Assembly: GCF_015832195.1 (NCBI RefSeq)
Contig: NC_052018.1
Span: 55,241,666 to 55,305,665 of the forward strand
Length of the DNA: 64,000 bases
From: Motacilla alba alba
Taxonomy: Eukaryota; Chordata; Aves; Passeriformes; Motacillidae
Direction: 5' to 3'
The notes beneath the pieces were generated by a model. It saw only the letters and a list, made by a program, of their open reading frames with translations, had not been told where the DNA came from and searched no databases. The position numbers were made by a program, and so were the translations under genes. Shown here in pieces: positions 11,692-24,604 of this stretch (positions within the stretch are counted from its first letter, which is position 1; every line of letters starts with the position of its first letter).

Positions 11692-13090
11692 AGTCATAGA
11701 ATTAGAATCATTCTGGTTGGATAAGACCTTTTAAGATCATTGAGTCCAGCCATTACCCCAGCACTGCCAAGTCCACCATGAAACCATGTCAGTAAGTGCC
11801 ATATCCACACATCTCCTAAATTCTTTCAAGGACAGTAACCACTTCTCTGAGCAGCCTGTTCTGGTGCTTCACAAACCTTTTGGTGAGGAAATTTTTCTAA
11901 TACCCAAAAACTCCTCTGGTGCAACTTCATGCTGTTTTCCTCTCATCCCATCACTTGTTACCTGGGGGGAGAGGCTGACCCCCACCTGGCTACGCCCTCC
12001 TTTCAGGCAGTTGTAGAGACGGATAAGGTCACCCTTGAGCCTCCTTTTCTCCAGGTTAAACAACCCCAGCTCACTCAGCCACTCCCCACAGGACTTGTGT
12101 TCCAGACCCTTCACCAGCTTAGTTGCTCTTCTCTAAACTCACTCTTGCATCTCAGTGTCTTTCTTGTAGTGAGTGGCCGAGAACTGAGCACAGGATTCAA
12201 GTCATGGCCTTACCAGTTCTGAGCACAGGGGAGATGATCCCTGCCCTGGTCCTTCTGGCCACACGATGGCTGATAGAGGCCAGGATGCCATCAGCCTTCT
12301 TGGCCAGCTGGGCACAGCTGGCTCGTGTTCAGCTGCTGTTGACCAGCACCGCCAGGTGCTTTCCATCAGGCATCTTCCCAGGCACCCTGCCCTAAACCTG
12401 AAGGGTTACATGGGGTTGTTGTGACCCAAGTGCCAGGTTCAGCGCTTCACTGTATTGTTATTGGCCTTAGCCCATCAATCCAGCCTGTTCAGATCCCTTT
12501 GCAGAACCTTCCTGCCCCTACAGCAGATCAACATTCCCACCTAACTTAGTGTTATCTGTGAACGGACTGAGGGTGCACTTGATCCCCTCATGCAAGTTAT
12601 CAGTGACAATGTTAAACAGAATGGTCCCAGTACTGAGACTTGGAGAACACCATTTATGACCAGCCACCAGCTGGGTGTAAATCCATTCACCACCACTCTC
12701 TGGACACAGCCATCCACACACTTTTTTACCCAGCAAACTGTGCACACACCCACCCAAGCCATGAGCAGCCAGGTTTTTCTGGGAGAATGCTGTGGGAAAT
12801 AGTGTCAAAGGCTTTACTAAAGTCTAGGTAAACAACATCCACAGCCTTTCATAAAAGAAGATTGGTCAAGCAGGATCTGCCTTTTTTAAGCCCATGCTGA
12901 TTGGGATCATCCCTTGGTTGTCTTGTACATGTCATGTGGTTACATTCAAGCTGGTCTGCTCCATGACCTTCCCTGGAACCAAGGTCAGGCTGATAAGTAT
13001 GTAGTTCCCCAGATCTCCTTCCAGCCCTTCTTGCAGATGTGTGTCACATTTGTTAACTTCCCATCTAGCTGTTATGAGTCTCTGCATTTG
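11692..13090 (-). mobile_element. CR1 LINE, 5'-truncated and broken, antisense
   Basis: Read on the - strand this is the 3' part of a CR1 non-LTR retrotransposon. The region near 13,060-12,540 encodes pieces of the reverse transcriptase: AFDTVSHSIL-like and VVVNG in one frame, LFNI..DNL.EGI.CTLS and DNTKLGG in another. Next come the 3' end of ORF2 and the 3' UTR, down to a GGTTGGATAAGACC-like tail and remnants of the octamer end near 11,700. The frames are shifted and interrupted, so it is dead. CR1 is the dominant LINE of birds. Part of the ORF between the reverse transcriptase and the 3' end appears deleted. The 5' limit is approximate. Confidence 0.9.
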
Positions 13091-16000
13091 TGGCGCTCTG
13101 GCAAAGCCGTGCTTTAACACCAGCCTCGGTCTGAAGCTTGACAGGGAATTTCTTTATATCTCTTCAAAGGTGTCTGCTGGACATGAGAGACAAATGTCTC
13201 TCTCTCACCTTTGCCATCCTGCATCTGTGCCAGAGCTTTGAATTTCTCTGTGGCAGAAAGCCTGCTGCTTGAGGGTGATGAATTAATTTTTAAATCTTGC
13301 GGCTTGGCTTCTAAGTCTTCTGCTGGCTGCAGAAGATGGGAGAGTCTACTATAAAAAAATTATGCTTTATGTCACAGTCCTGTAACTAGGTCTAAAGCTG
13401 TATTTAGTCCCTTTACATGGAAAAGGAACTGATGTAAAGAATTGATTGTGGTGTTCAAAATAAATTGTTTATGGACATATAGATACATTATACTTTGAAT
13501 GAATAGCGAACACAGATGCATTTGCTGGTCATGTCTGGCCCTCTTCTGGCCTGATCTGGAATAACTGGGAAATTATCTGTTATGCTCAGTGTCCTTTTCT
13601 AAGGAAACATGGCCCCAGGAGAGTAGAAATCCAGGCAAGCCACCTGAAAATAATGGGCTTTCCTAGGCTCCTTGTAAGGTACCATTCTTGTAATTAGCTA
13701 ACACACCTCGTAGAATTTTTAGAGATGAGAGCTTGAGGAAGCTTGAATTACTGAGGTGCAACAAATCAAAATTCTGCAGAAGAAGGTTATGCTATCATAT
13801 CCCACCATTGAGGAAGTTTTAACTTTCATATAAATTATTCTATATCCTGTTTATGGAACATGCCAGTGGAACTTTCTTGTACAAGTGAGCTAAGATCACT
13901 TAAATTACATGTTGCCATCTTCCACTGCTGGCTTCAACAGAGCAGAAGTGCATTGTGACTCCATATCAACCATTTAATTACTTAATCTCAATCGTTCTTG
14001 TGAGGTCTTGCAGAAATGGGTTTCATCTTGGAGACTACGTATTATAAACCAGGTTGTCCACAGCTTTCAAAAACCCCCAAGAAACCAAAAAAAAAAAAAA
14101 AAAAAAAGCCAAACACTAAAACATGACCTCAGACTCCCAGCCCCCATATTCTGCAAGCTCAGAACATATTGATGTCTTTTCAGATTCAGCACTAGGTTTT
14201 ATGTAGTTCCTTGACATGTAGCTTCCTTAAATACAGAAAGTATGGAGATTCCCCCAACATCCGCAATGATTCCTTCACAATGATAATTTGCCAAAGGATA
14301 ATCCATACCAAAATAAAGCTTCAGAAAAATGAAGAATTTTGTCATGAAAAACATGATGGTGAAACTGAAGTATTACAAGAAAAACCCCTACATACAAGAA
14401 GAAGCCAAGTGGAATTTAGTATCAGAGTCCACAAAAATTACAGAGCTGTAGTTATTTCAGCAAGAGTGCAAGTACTCCATTACTAAAAGGGCATCAAAAA
14501 AGGGCAATGTTTGGGTGTTTGAGGGAATAGGTCTATCAACAAGCCCACAGCCTCGTTAAAGAGAAAAAGCAATAACAAAAAGGCCATTTTGGCCCAAAGG
14601 ACTTGGATAAACATGTGACAAAGAAACAGTTTCCACTGTTAATAAGAGAAATTTTGAGTTGGTTGATGTCAAACACCTTCCTAAGGCCTCACCTTAGAAA
14701 CAAGGAATGCATTGATTTTAGCCTTCTCCTTGGAAGATGGATTTTTTCATCTATATAATAAATAGCATATTTTGATGGTATAAGATGTCACACTTCATGT
14801 AGATAATGATTTTGTTGGAGTGTGTGTATGATAAAAATTTCAAAATCATCCTGAAAACAACTAGAACATCAGTGTTAAGACTGAATCACAATGCAAAATA
14901 CATATATGGGGAATATAGTGCTCAGAGGAGAAGTGAACATGAATATGTTCTTAGACCTGTTTGGCTGAGCCACTACCTTTTACATAAAAAAAGATGCAGA
15001 AGGATTTCTGTGTAAAGCAAACTGTATAAGCAAATGTGTGCCCAACCTGGATTCTCAAAGCAGGAACATGAGAGCAGTACTTGTACGCAGGTAGTTATGG
15101 GATGTAACTCTTGGTTGGAATTTAGAAGCAGAAGAAATAGGTTAGCAGAAGAAAAGCAGTTAGGAGCAGGCTGATGGTGAGCACAAAGCTGGGCTATCCA
15201 CAAAACTGCCTCCTTTCCAAGGAGGGGGGATGACGCTAGGAGACTGAAGAGATTTTTCTGACATCTGTCTGACTGAGTGGTACTGATAGCTCAAGGATTC
15301 TGCTCCTGTGTCAGGCATGAGATTCACTGAGTATTTACAGCCAAGTTAGTTGAAAAAAGCATTAAAAAAGGTCTGAAGAAGACCCCTTGTTAAAAGTTGT
15401 TCACATGGGGAAGATGATCTGAGGATATGTGTCTCTAAAAAGCCTCAAATCTTTGCTCATGCAGATGAGGTGCAGAGTGCTGTTAAGGAGCAGAGTAAGG
15501 AAAGTAAATCTCAGGTGAATCTCTGGTTCTGAGTGAGTAAGAATGGCCAGTCCGTAATTGCTACTATTGAATAAAGTTGTTATTCAAATGAGTTGTAGAA
15601 AACATACTAACTTCTGAAGGAAGATTATGGGCCTTACAAACATACACATTTCTTACCACTTTTTTGAGTCTCAGTAGTGTGGCAGTCCATGTATCAGACC
15701 CTGATCCACAATTTTGTTGGGCAGTTGACACCTGCAGCGGACACAGTCCAGAGAAAATGGCACTTCAGTCCTCTGGCCCATTTGTAGTTCCAAATCCATT
15801 TCATATTAATGGGTCTCAAGTAGGGAGCTGGATCAGAGGTTTTTTTTTTACCAAACCTTTTTAGTAGGTTTGGGTTAGATCCAGAGCATCAGAGTCAAAG
15901 ACCTATTTAGCAAACCAAATCTACACAAAATGGATGTGATTCATTGTCTATGCATGTTGAAGAAGTCAGGGGGGAATTTGTCTCTTTCAACAATTTAACT

Positions 16001-19000
16001 CAAAAGCTTATTGTAACATAATTAGTCATCTGGAAAAAAAGGAGATGTAATTACATAAGATAATTTATGGTTCTCTGACAGATACCCAAAGCTTACATGT
16101 GAATCTGTATCTACCTAAGGAAGAGAAGCAAGTTCTGCTCATCCTAAAACTTGAACTTTGGAGTGTTGTTTAGTTTTTAAGAAGCATACAAGATAAAAAA
16201 ACAAGACAATTTAAACATACTCTCCTTTAATATCATCTTTAATAAATAAATCCCTCTTTCTGTGTATTTTTCCAGGTACCTGCTGGTGAAAACTATTGTG
16301 ATGTAGTGTGACATATTACAGTGATTTGTTCCTTCAGGGTAGGTGCCACGCACTTTGGGCGTTTCATTTTCTATATTTTCAATATAGATAACAATGCTGC
16401 AATGATATCTAAGTAAAGCATGGTGCTCAGGCAGAACTGCGTAGCTGTTACTTTAATTCGCTTTGAGAAAATAAGAAAGATTTCCTGTATTTCAAACAAG
16501 TCTATGTTTACATCATCCCTCGTAACAAAATAGCACGAATTGTTTCAAGTGAGTAATCAAATACCTTCCACCAAAAAGAGCAGGAGCTTGTTTAGCTTCA
16601 TTCGTAAGGAGGCAAAGTTTGTACCCGGAGCAAAGGGCGGCTGCAGAGCTGCCACGCGGTGTCAGTGTGATGCAGAGAAAGAGCCCGGTCTCGTTGCTGT
16701 GCTCCGGGGTGAAGTCTGGCAGAACTCTGTGCCAACCGGGACCTGACATGGTGTTTGTGGTAATTTGGTGTTTCGGGAGTTGATAGTCTGATATGGGCTC
16801 ACGTGGGGCACTAAGTGCTAGCCAGGACAAATATGGAATATATTGCTGTGCTCTCTACGCTATCTATAAACAGCATCATCGACCAGAAATTATATGTTTC
16901 ATAGTCGCCTCATCAATGAAGCCACTTTTATCTAAATTAATTAATGAAATAAAATGACAGACCAACTTTTGTCTCTTCCTCGTTTTGGAAAAGCAGACAG
17001 ACAAAATACAGGTACCAGTGTTTCTTTATTTCCTGTCTAAAGGACAGGATGTTTTTGTGCAATCCTACTATCCCACAACTTGTCCTGGTGTGGATGTACA
17101 GAGCAGAAAAATATTTGAAGACTGGTTTAATGAAGTCTAATGAATAATCTCAGAGAGATTTTAGGCATAACTGTAAACTATTTGGAAGAAGATCCTGCTG
17201 CCTCCCTCAATCAGAAGTAACCTTACAGCACAAGGAGATTTTATCAGCTTGTTTGTCTCTGATTTGTGTTGAGAGGGCCATTGTATTTGTCTGTGTGTGA
17301 TTGTTAACAAATATACGTATTGTTTCTAATAAATTGTTTTATGATAAGGTCTGTGGAGAATGCCAGGCAGAAGCCAAAGAAAACATTACATAAATAGTCT
17401 CTAATTTGCTTTTCAACTGTATAAAATTAAAGCACTCCTAAGGACAGAGGAGCCTTGCTTCATTTCTGCATGTAGAAAGTCCACTATTTCTTCGCACAAA
17501 ACCCAAGTTTTTGCCCAGATAATCCTTGTACTCTTAAGGCTGGCTGTACTTACAAGATTTGCCATGCTCATTATATTCTTGCAGAAGTCAGAAAAGCCAG
17601 AACTAAAAATCCCCATTGCATACAGTTATCCAAAGGGTAATACGAGCATACTCACATCTGTAGAGCAGAATATTGTATAAGGTAACACATTTATATAATA
17701 ATTGCATCTTCATGAGAATAGCTAGATGATACAGGCAGCTACAATGGGGATGTCTGCGTGTGTAAGTGCTTGTGTGTGTGTAAGGTTAAACCTCCCAGAA
17801 TATCCTTACTCGAGATGTTTTCCATGTTGACTAGCTCTAAGTCAGGCACCCTCTTGCGAAGTGGGATAATATTGCCAATTCTTCTCCAACAGCATTTCCT
17901 GGTGTCTGTAATCAAATTACTGTAAAATAAAATGGCACTTTCTAGAGTGCTCTTTAGTACTCCTGTGGATCATAAGGATAAGCAGCAATGCTGTACCTTT
18001 AGCACAGCAAGAAAAAACAAATGTTGCTTTCCCTTGAAGTACTGATCCCAGGTGACTTCTCACAGGCATTAGCCGTGCTGGGACAGGTGTTAGCCATGCT
18101 GGGGTCCATTCAAGATCCCAGGCTGGGGCATATTCTTATCTATGCAGTTCTTTCCAAGGTGACTATTTAGTGGCTATGGAGCTGTGGTTGGAAGAATCAG
18201 TGGAAGGAAAGAAATATTTCATTTCTATGTCATCATATGAAAATCCTTTGAGTTACAGATAAAGAAAAACCTCAGTTGAGCAGATTCCCTCAGATGGGCA
18301 ACTACAGCTAAGAGGCTGATGGGGAAACCCACTGAGACACTTGTGGCAGTTCCCAAGGTAAGATGAGCTGGCTTTCTTCATTAACTCCTAACATATTAGA
18401 TTTCAGAATCTTGATTAACTTGCTGGTCTTGGACTTTTTAACCTCACAACAAGCTTAGAACTAGAACAGCATATATAAATGGAAAAGGCCAAATATGGTT
18501 TCTTACTTATTTCCATTGCTCTGTCAATTAAAAAAGTATACCTAACACCATATCACAGTGTATTAAGATTATATCAAGTACCTTCTCACATGTTACATTG
18601 TCTAAAGTTTGAATAATATTTCAGATCTAATTTGAATACTTGTGCTTCTCTTTCATTTACCAGATACCCTGGCTTATTACTTCCGTATTAGGTTGTACTA
18701 GGTTGTAATTTTGTCTGTTTACAGAACACTATTTTGTGCAGTTTGTGCTCGTGGAAGTGCTTATTGCCCAGCAAATGTCACAGGAGCCAGCCTGTGTCCT
18801 CCCAGGAGACCTCCAAGGCACACAGTCCCATGCAGTTCCCCTAAAATTGTACAGCCTTAGGATTTTGGGTCACAGGTAGTCCATACCAGTCTGACTGCAG
18901 TTATGTCAGTTAGCTAGGCTGACCGGAGTCCTGAAAACTGGCTGAAAAGCTTGCTTTTAGCATTCAGCTCAGGAGCAGGAAAACATGTTTTCTAGCTGCT

Positions 19001-22000
19001 GAAAGCTGCTAAATACCTGCTTTTAATAGGTCTAATTTAAACCAACAAACATTTATTTGGATTGCGCATTTCTTTCAGTGGCTCAATTAATGGGGCTGAG
19101 TAATGAATGGAGGCACCACTGGATTGTATTAGCACTGCAGTACTGCGTTAGCAGCCTTTTGGTCCTGCTCAGGAGGCTGTAAAATGCTTTGTTCCTCACA
19201 ACATAACCACCATTATACTCCTACCAGGGTTGAATTTACTTACCATTAAGCAAATGTATGTAGTCCTGCAATTGGCATTGCCCCAGTAACAGACAGGAGC
19301 TGAGGAATGCTGCCACAATATGCAGCCAGATGTTTCAGGGTGGGACATTTCAGAATGGGCCCACATTCACTACTCTGGGGATGTGGGCTTGGACTGGCAC
19401 AGAGAAGAGCTGAAAAAGCCAGGGCAAGAACTAAGGACTGCAAACAGTTCTTCTCTTATGCAGCAGCAACACTGCATCGTGCAGTGGAGATGGACCTTAG
19501 TCATGCTTCTAAGCTCTGTTCAAACGCTAAATGTGTTGAAGGCTTTAGTACAGTTTGGGAACAGGTTCCTTGAAGAAATTCCTGGTATTTCCTGGTTCCA
19601 GGCAGGCTGAAAAACACTGTGAGAATGTAGTGGCTTTTGGTATCTCCATTTATGGACATGAATCAAAGGAACTGCAGGGAGGAAAAAAGTGGAAAAATGA
19701 GAGGAAAAATAAGTTAACTGAACTACTTCCTCTCTCAGATTCTTCTTGGGTTTTGGGCAAAGCCTTACAGTGGTATTTCATCCCAACTTCTCCTTGCTAA
19801 CTACTTCCATATGTAGGCATAGCATAACATCAGTTAAAGCCACATTTAAGCACTGTTTTTAAAGAACTTGGGTTTTTGGTGGTAGGATACAAAGTCAGAA
19901 TGGTTGAATTATTATATATTCAGGTAAGAATATTACTGTTCCTTCTTATATTTAATGTCCTTTTCAGTATAATGAAATGAGAGCTTTCTTCAAGTGCGAG
20001 TTCTGAAAAACTATGCTACATGAGAAAAATACAAATGATCTAGTAAAAAATATGCTATTTCCAGTGGTGTCCAAAAGTCAGTTTTCCCAGCTGACTCCCC
20101 GTCTTTGTGAGACAAACAACTGGATACAGTTCAAAGACTTATTTGTTCCTGTGTGGTTGCAAATCATTAAAAGTGGCTCATTCTTGAAGACTTTTTTAAC
20201 TAGTGTCTTTTGGATGTGTCTTAGCTCTGAGGAATCTGACAAATTTCCATCTGGAGAGTAGAGCCTATTTCATATGAAAGGGCTATAATCCCTGTCTGTT
20301 GTTCACATCTGTATTGTGTTAGAAAGCTAAGCTGCAAATCCATGCAAAAGTGTTATGGTACAAAAATCTGAAATACGATGGTTTAGAACTATTTCAAAGT
20401 ATTTGATACTCTGGTCTCCAGCCACCTTGAATTTCTGTTTAATATTTAATTGAATACCTTTTATCAAATTAGTATTGACTTTACAGTGATTCTTTACCAA
20501 CTGTATTATTAATATAGCTGGAGATCCATTTAAAGGAGGTGGTAATTAGAATGAACATGTTTTCATATATGAATAAAATATTTTTAAAGAACAGTAGCAA
20601 ACTTGCTCAGTAGGATTTTCTGAGGATGCAAACAACCAAAAGCAGACTTCCAAAACAAGGTATTTTGAAAGGAGCATGAACCAGTGTTCTCTCCCATGTA
20701 AGTGACTTTGGACTTTTGAACTCAGGTTTTTATTCTTCCATCTATGCATCTTAGGCACAAAGAATGAAATCAGGAAACTTCTTTACGGTTGAAAGGCCCA
20801 CATTGAAGCCACCATTTAAGATGCCATAAATTCCACACAAGGGCTCCTTTTTCCTGGGATACCTTTGAAAGAAAGCCTTACAAATAGTATGATGCCTACC
20901 TATACTTCTAGGAGAGCATACAACAAAATATTTAAATTTCTTTACCTTTAGAGATAAAACCTTCAGAGGTCTAACACCTGTGAAATGGTGTAAAATGTAT
21001 GCTTCTGTCAGAAGACTACACACATTCCTGGAAAAAGGAGTGCAATCCATTATAATGCATACCTGAGATTTATGACCCCTGATATGCTCGGGGAGAGCAA
21101 CAATGCTTAACAGATTTGCATGTGTAACGTACTTCCTTATTTTAATTCACAGTGGCAACAGCAAACCACTGTCAAAATATTCTGACAGGCCTCTTCTGTG
21201 CTCTGCTGGCCTGTGAAACAGTGCAATAATGTGTCAGATGGCAGGCAAGACAGTTTCATCATCACACAATCTGGGAAAGGACAGGTAGTGGTCCTGGGCT
21301 GCTTTGGGTTAACCCCATTGCAGGTGTCTTTCAGACAGCCCTTACTCAACCAGAGCCTGCTGTTGCTCTCTGACCCTCCAGCCTTGTTTGCCAGGCACAG
21401 CTGGACAACAGTGCCAGGGGAGGCCACAGCATTGTGTGGATTAGGTATTGGAGATACAGCCCACGCTGCAGAGAGCTGGGAGCAGAACATGAGTGAATCT
21501 TGTGGTTGTGAGGCTCATGGGAATAATGGTATTAGGAAATGTCATTCATTTTAATATCTGATACTAACTGATAAAAGACTGCAGAGCAGAGCTGTCCATC
21601 AACACGCTTAAGCAGTGCCATAAGCACCCCATTTCTCACAGGAATTCATCCCAACCTGCCAGGTACACTGTGCTTCTTTCACTTCTGCTAATCCTGAGAG
21701 CTTCTATAGCGATGGTTATGAATGAAGTCCACGTACATCCTGTCCTTTCTGGAACTAGAAATGAGAGTTTTCTCATCGTTATTTGGGGGTGGAGCCACAG
21801 TAGTGGTCAGGCAACCACTCCTCAGTGTTGTACAAGTGTTTGAAGCATTTCCAGGGTGAGCTGAATGGCTGTACAATATTCATAATCTGAAAAAAAAACA
21901 CAGAGAAAAATGCTGGAGAGTCTCAGGGAGCATAAGAGCCAGAGGCTACCCAAAAGTATTTCATATGGGACAGAGAAAGCCACTTCCTCATGCCAGGAGA

Positions 22001-22736
22001 ATTCCTTCTATTTTTCAGAGGAAGGGAAAATGCTTCTATGCCCTTGAGCAAAGCCTGGTGAAGCCATTGGCAAGACTCCCATTGACTTCCCATTAGTTTA
22101 GGGCTCTGTTGTTCATCATTAGTCAAAGCTGGTGTTACACTGATTTGCTGCTAATGCTAGCTGAAATCAATGGGATTGGAAGGTGCTCAGGAAGGATGGA
22201 CATTTTTGTAAGCTAACACTCTTTCAGCACCAGGAAATTCCAGATTGAACTTGTTTGCCTGAAAAGGATTCTTGTTGGAGAGCATGTTTTTTTTCTGAAA
22301 ACAAGAATTAATGCTTCTAGTGCAAAGGTTAATTTTGAATTCAAAGAATCTCCTTGTCTCAATAAAGGGACAAAAAAAGTCTGTTATTGATGTAGGTCCC
22401 AGCACAGGACTGAAGCTTTTCTTCTAGCTTCAGGGGGATGAGTGCATTGACTCACAACTGTCCTTACAAATAGTTCTTGCTTATCTAAGAAGAATGCTTG
22501 GACCATTATCAAAATGTGTAGCTCTTACTTCTCATCTGTGACCCTGCAGGAGTTTGCACCCATGGACACTTTACACAGAACTGTCACATGTAATGGTTTG
22601 GCTTTGTCAGCAAGCAGGAATATACTCTGAGTAATTGCCACCAGAGCTCAGTGCTCTACCATACCACAGTTAGGTTTTAATTCAAGTAAAGCTACATCTA
22701 AATTAGCCCTACACTGCATGAAGGTTAAATCAGAAG
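13091..22736. other. Intergenic, no gene recognised
   Basis: About 9.6 kb between the CR1 copy and the CCN2 3' end region. It contains a run of 21 A at 14087-14107, a TG-rich stretch near 17753-17785 and a CpG-containing block at about 16,300-16,830 that stands out from its AT-rich flanks. I see no exon with splice sites and a recognisable protein family. Confidence 0.6.
14087..14107. repeat. Poly-A tract
   Basis: A run of 21 A. No retrocopy body or target duplication is visible beside it, so I treat it as a simple repeat. Confidence 0.88.
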
Positions 22737-22780
22737 TTTTTTAGAGGTCCCTTCCAACCTGTTGCATTCTGTGATTTTTA
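22737..22780 (+). mobile_element. CR1 LINE 3' tail fragment
   Basis: TTAGAGGTCCCTTCCAACCT followed by GCATTCTGTGATT is the characteristic last few dozen bases of an avian CR1 element. The upstream part is too diverged or truncated to follow. Confidence 0.75.
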
Positions 22781-23289
22781 TGATACAACTCATTAGCTAT
22801 TACCTGAGAATTGTACCAACTTTGGACTTCTGGATTTGAGTCTAGAGTCAAGAACCACTTCAATGCTTTTAGTAATTAAAAATATTTTCCCTGCCTTAGT
22901 TGAAAACAAATCTTAACCAGTGGAACACCTCAATTAAATTAAACATGTTGTGTGGTGTATTACAGAAGCAGTTGAATACCGTGGTGACCAGCTGACTCCT
23001 TTCAAACTACATGTGATGCATGAGGAGACCTGCTGCACTTTCTAATGCCATACTAGGCTTGGCAAAGCAAGCCTGGACCTTCCCTCCATTCTAAATTCAG
23101 AAGAGTAACAAACTATACAGTTGGTTCACTAGTAACAGAATAAGTAAATCTTTAGCTTATTCCTAAGTGTATGTGATTCTGGAGAAAGAACCCACCACAC
23201 ATTACTTGATTTTCATCTAGTGCAAAGGCAACCCCTTTAAAAACATGAAAAGGAATAGTGTAGACTAAAGGCAAATGAATATACCAAGC
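22781..23289. other. Short intergenic gap before the CCN2 3' end
   Basis: About 500 bases between the CR1 tail and the expected CCN2 cleavage site. Nothing recognisable. Confidence 0.6.
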
Positions 23290-23294
23290 CATTT

Positions 23295-24307
23295 ATATAA
23301 AAAATATAAATACTTTATTTTCAACTAAAAAGGTGCAAACATGTAACTTTTGGTCACACTTCTCAACAAATAAATTGTCCAAAAAGAGCCATAGTCAAAG
23401 AAAGAAACAAATGCTCAAGTGGAAAGACTGATGAGCTCCAGAACAATGATTTCTCTTAAAGCAACTTGTCTTATAAAGTAGTAAGTAAACATATTTTTCC
23501 AGACGAATGCTTTGTAACATTACAGGCACCTCAGCTTCATCTTGACCTCAACTCACCATTTGGCCCTATCTGAACAATTTCCACTGGAGTATCTATTTCA
23601 TGCTTTGAATGCATTGTCAAACAAGCTTTAAATCTTACCTATCTTGATCCAAAAAAGAAGGCTATCATTGAACTTTCAAAGCATTAAACAAAAGCACAAA
23701 ACTTTAAATTAATTTAGATAACTGTACAAATATATATACACACAGTATTTACAATATTCATAAAAAGTAGCTTGTTACAGGTAAATTAACTGCCACAAGC
23801 TGTCCAGTCTAATTGACATGATTCTGATTCTTGTTGGCCAAGCCATCTGAATCAGAGTGTCAGAGCTGAAACATTACTGTCCTGACTAACAGAACACCTT
23901 CTACTTAGCACTTTGCTGGGTGTTTGCATTCCAGCTGTTGCTGTGTCTAAGCCAGCACCAGCAAACATGCTAATGGTCTCTTCTCAATTGCACTACTAGA
24001 TGAAGCACGCTGTACCACATTAAGGGAACATTTGCTTGAATCTGCTTTTCCTGCCTGTTTCCCTTAACCCCATCACACCACCTCAGGAACAAGTTCTGAA
24101 GCTGTGTCTTGCTGTGGTCCCACTGTCCGTTTTACGTTCTTCAAATCACCATTTGGGGTCAGTAGAAAAACTGTCTTAAGTCACATGGAGCAGTTTGTTG
24201 AAATTTAAAAAAAACTGATTTAAATACCTTGTGCTATTGAATCATGTTTACAAAATGAGATGCAAATCAGTTCAAGTTGAGAATGCACTTGGCGTCTCCT
24301 CCTGGCT
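23295..24307 (-). other. CCN2: CCN2 3' untranslated region
   Basis: About 1.0 kb from the stop codon to the expected cleavage site. Its length matches the roughly 1-kb mammalian CCN2 3' UTR, which carries a structured repressive element near its start. I could not verify that structure by eye. Confidence 0.8.
23314..23319 (-). terminator. CCN2: Poly(A) signal AATAAA, CCN2
   Basis: TTTATT on +, so AATAAA on the - strand, in GAAAATAAAGTA. It lies 1.0 kb past the stop codon and is followed by A/T-rich sequence ending the transcript. Confidence 0.82.
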
Positions 24308-24604
24308 TTATGCCATGTCTCCATACATCTTTCTGTAGTACAGAGACTCAAAGATGTCATTGTCTCCAGGGCAGTTGTAGTGGCACGCGCAGGTCTTGAT
24401 GAACATCATTTTCCTTTTCATGATCTCCCCATCAGGGCACTTGAACTCCACAGGGAGGGTGGCTGTTCTGTGGGGCGTGCAGCAGCGCCCGTCAGTGCAA
24501 ACACCACAGAACTTAGCTCTGTAGGTCTTCACGCTGGTGCAGCCAGACAGCTCAAACTTGACAGGCTTGGAGATTTTGGGGGTGCGAATGCACTTTTTGC
24601 CTTT
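24308..24604 (-). CDS. CCN2: CCN2 coding exon 5 (C-terminal cystine knot)
   Basis: The acceptor is TGACAG and the TAA stop is at 24310-24308. It encodes [34 protein letters not shown] and [16 protein letters not shown] and ends [10 protein letters not shown]. This is the heparin- and integrin-binding cystine-knot module, and its ending is nearly identical to human CCN2. Confidence 0.98.
   Translation of the reverse strand, partial: KGKKCIRTPKISKPVKFELSGCTSVKTYRAKFCGVCTDGRCCTPHRTATLPVEFKCPDGEIMKRKMMFIKTCACHYNCPGDNDIFESLYYRKMYGDMA

Noticed and set aside
12518..12808. 96-codon - strand frame with reverse-transcriptase residues, possible gene
   Set aside because: It is part of a truncated, frameshifted CR1 LINE, so it is annotated as a mobile element rather than a host gene.
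21137..21554. 117- and 118-codon overlapping antisense frames
   Set aside because: No recognisable domain, no splice context and no known neighbour gene expected here.
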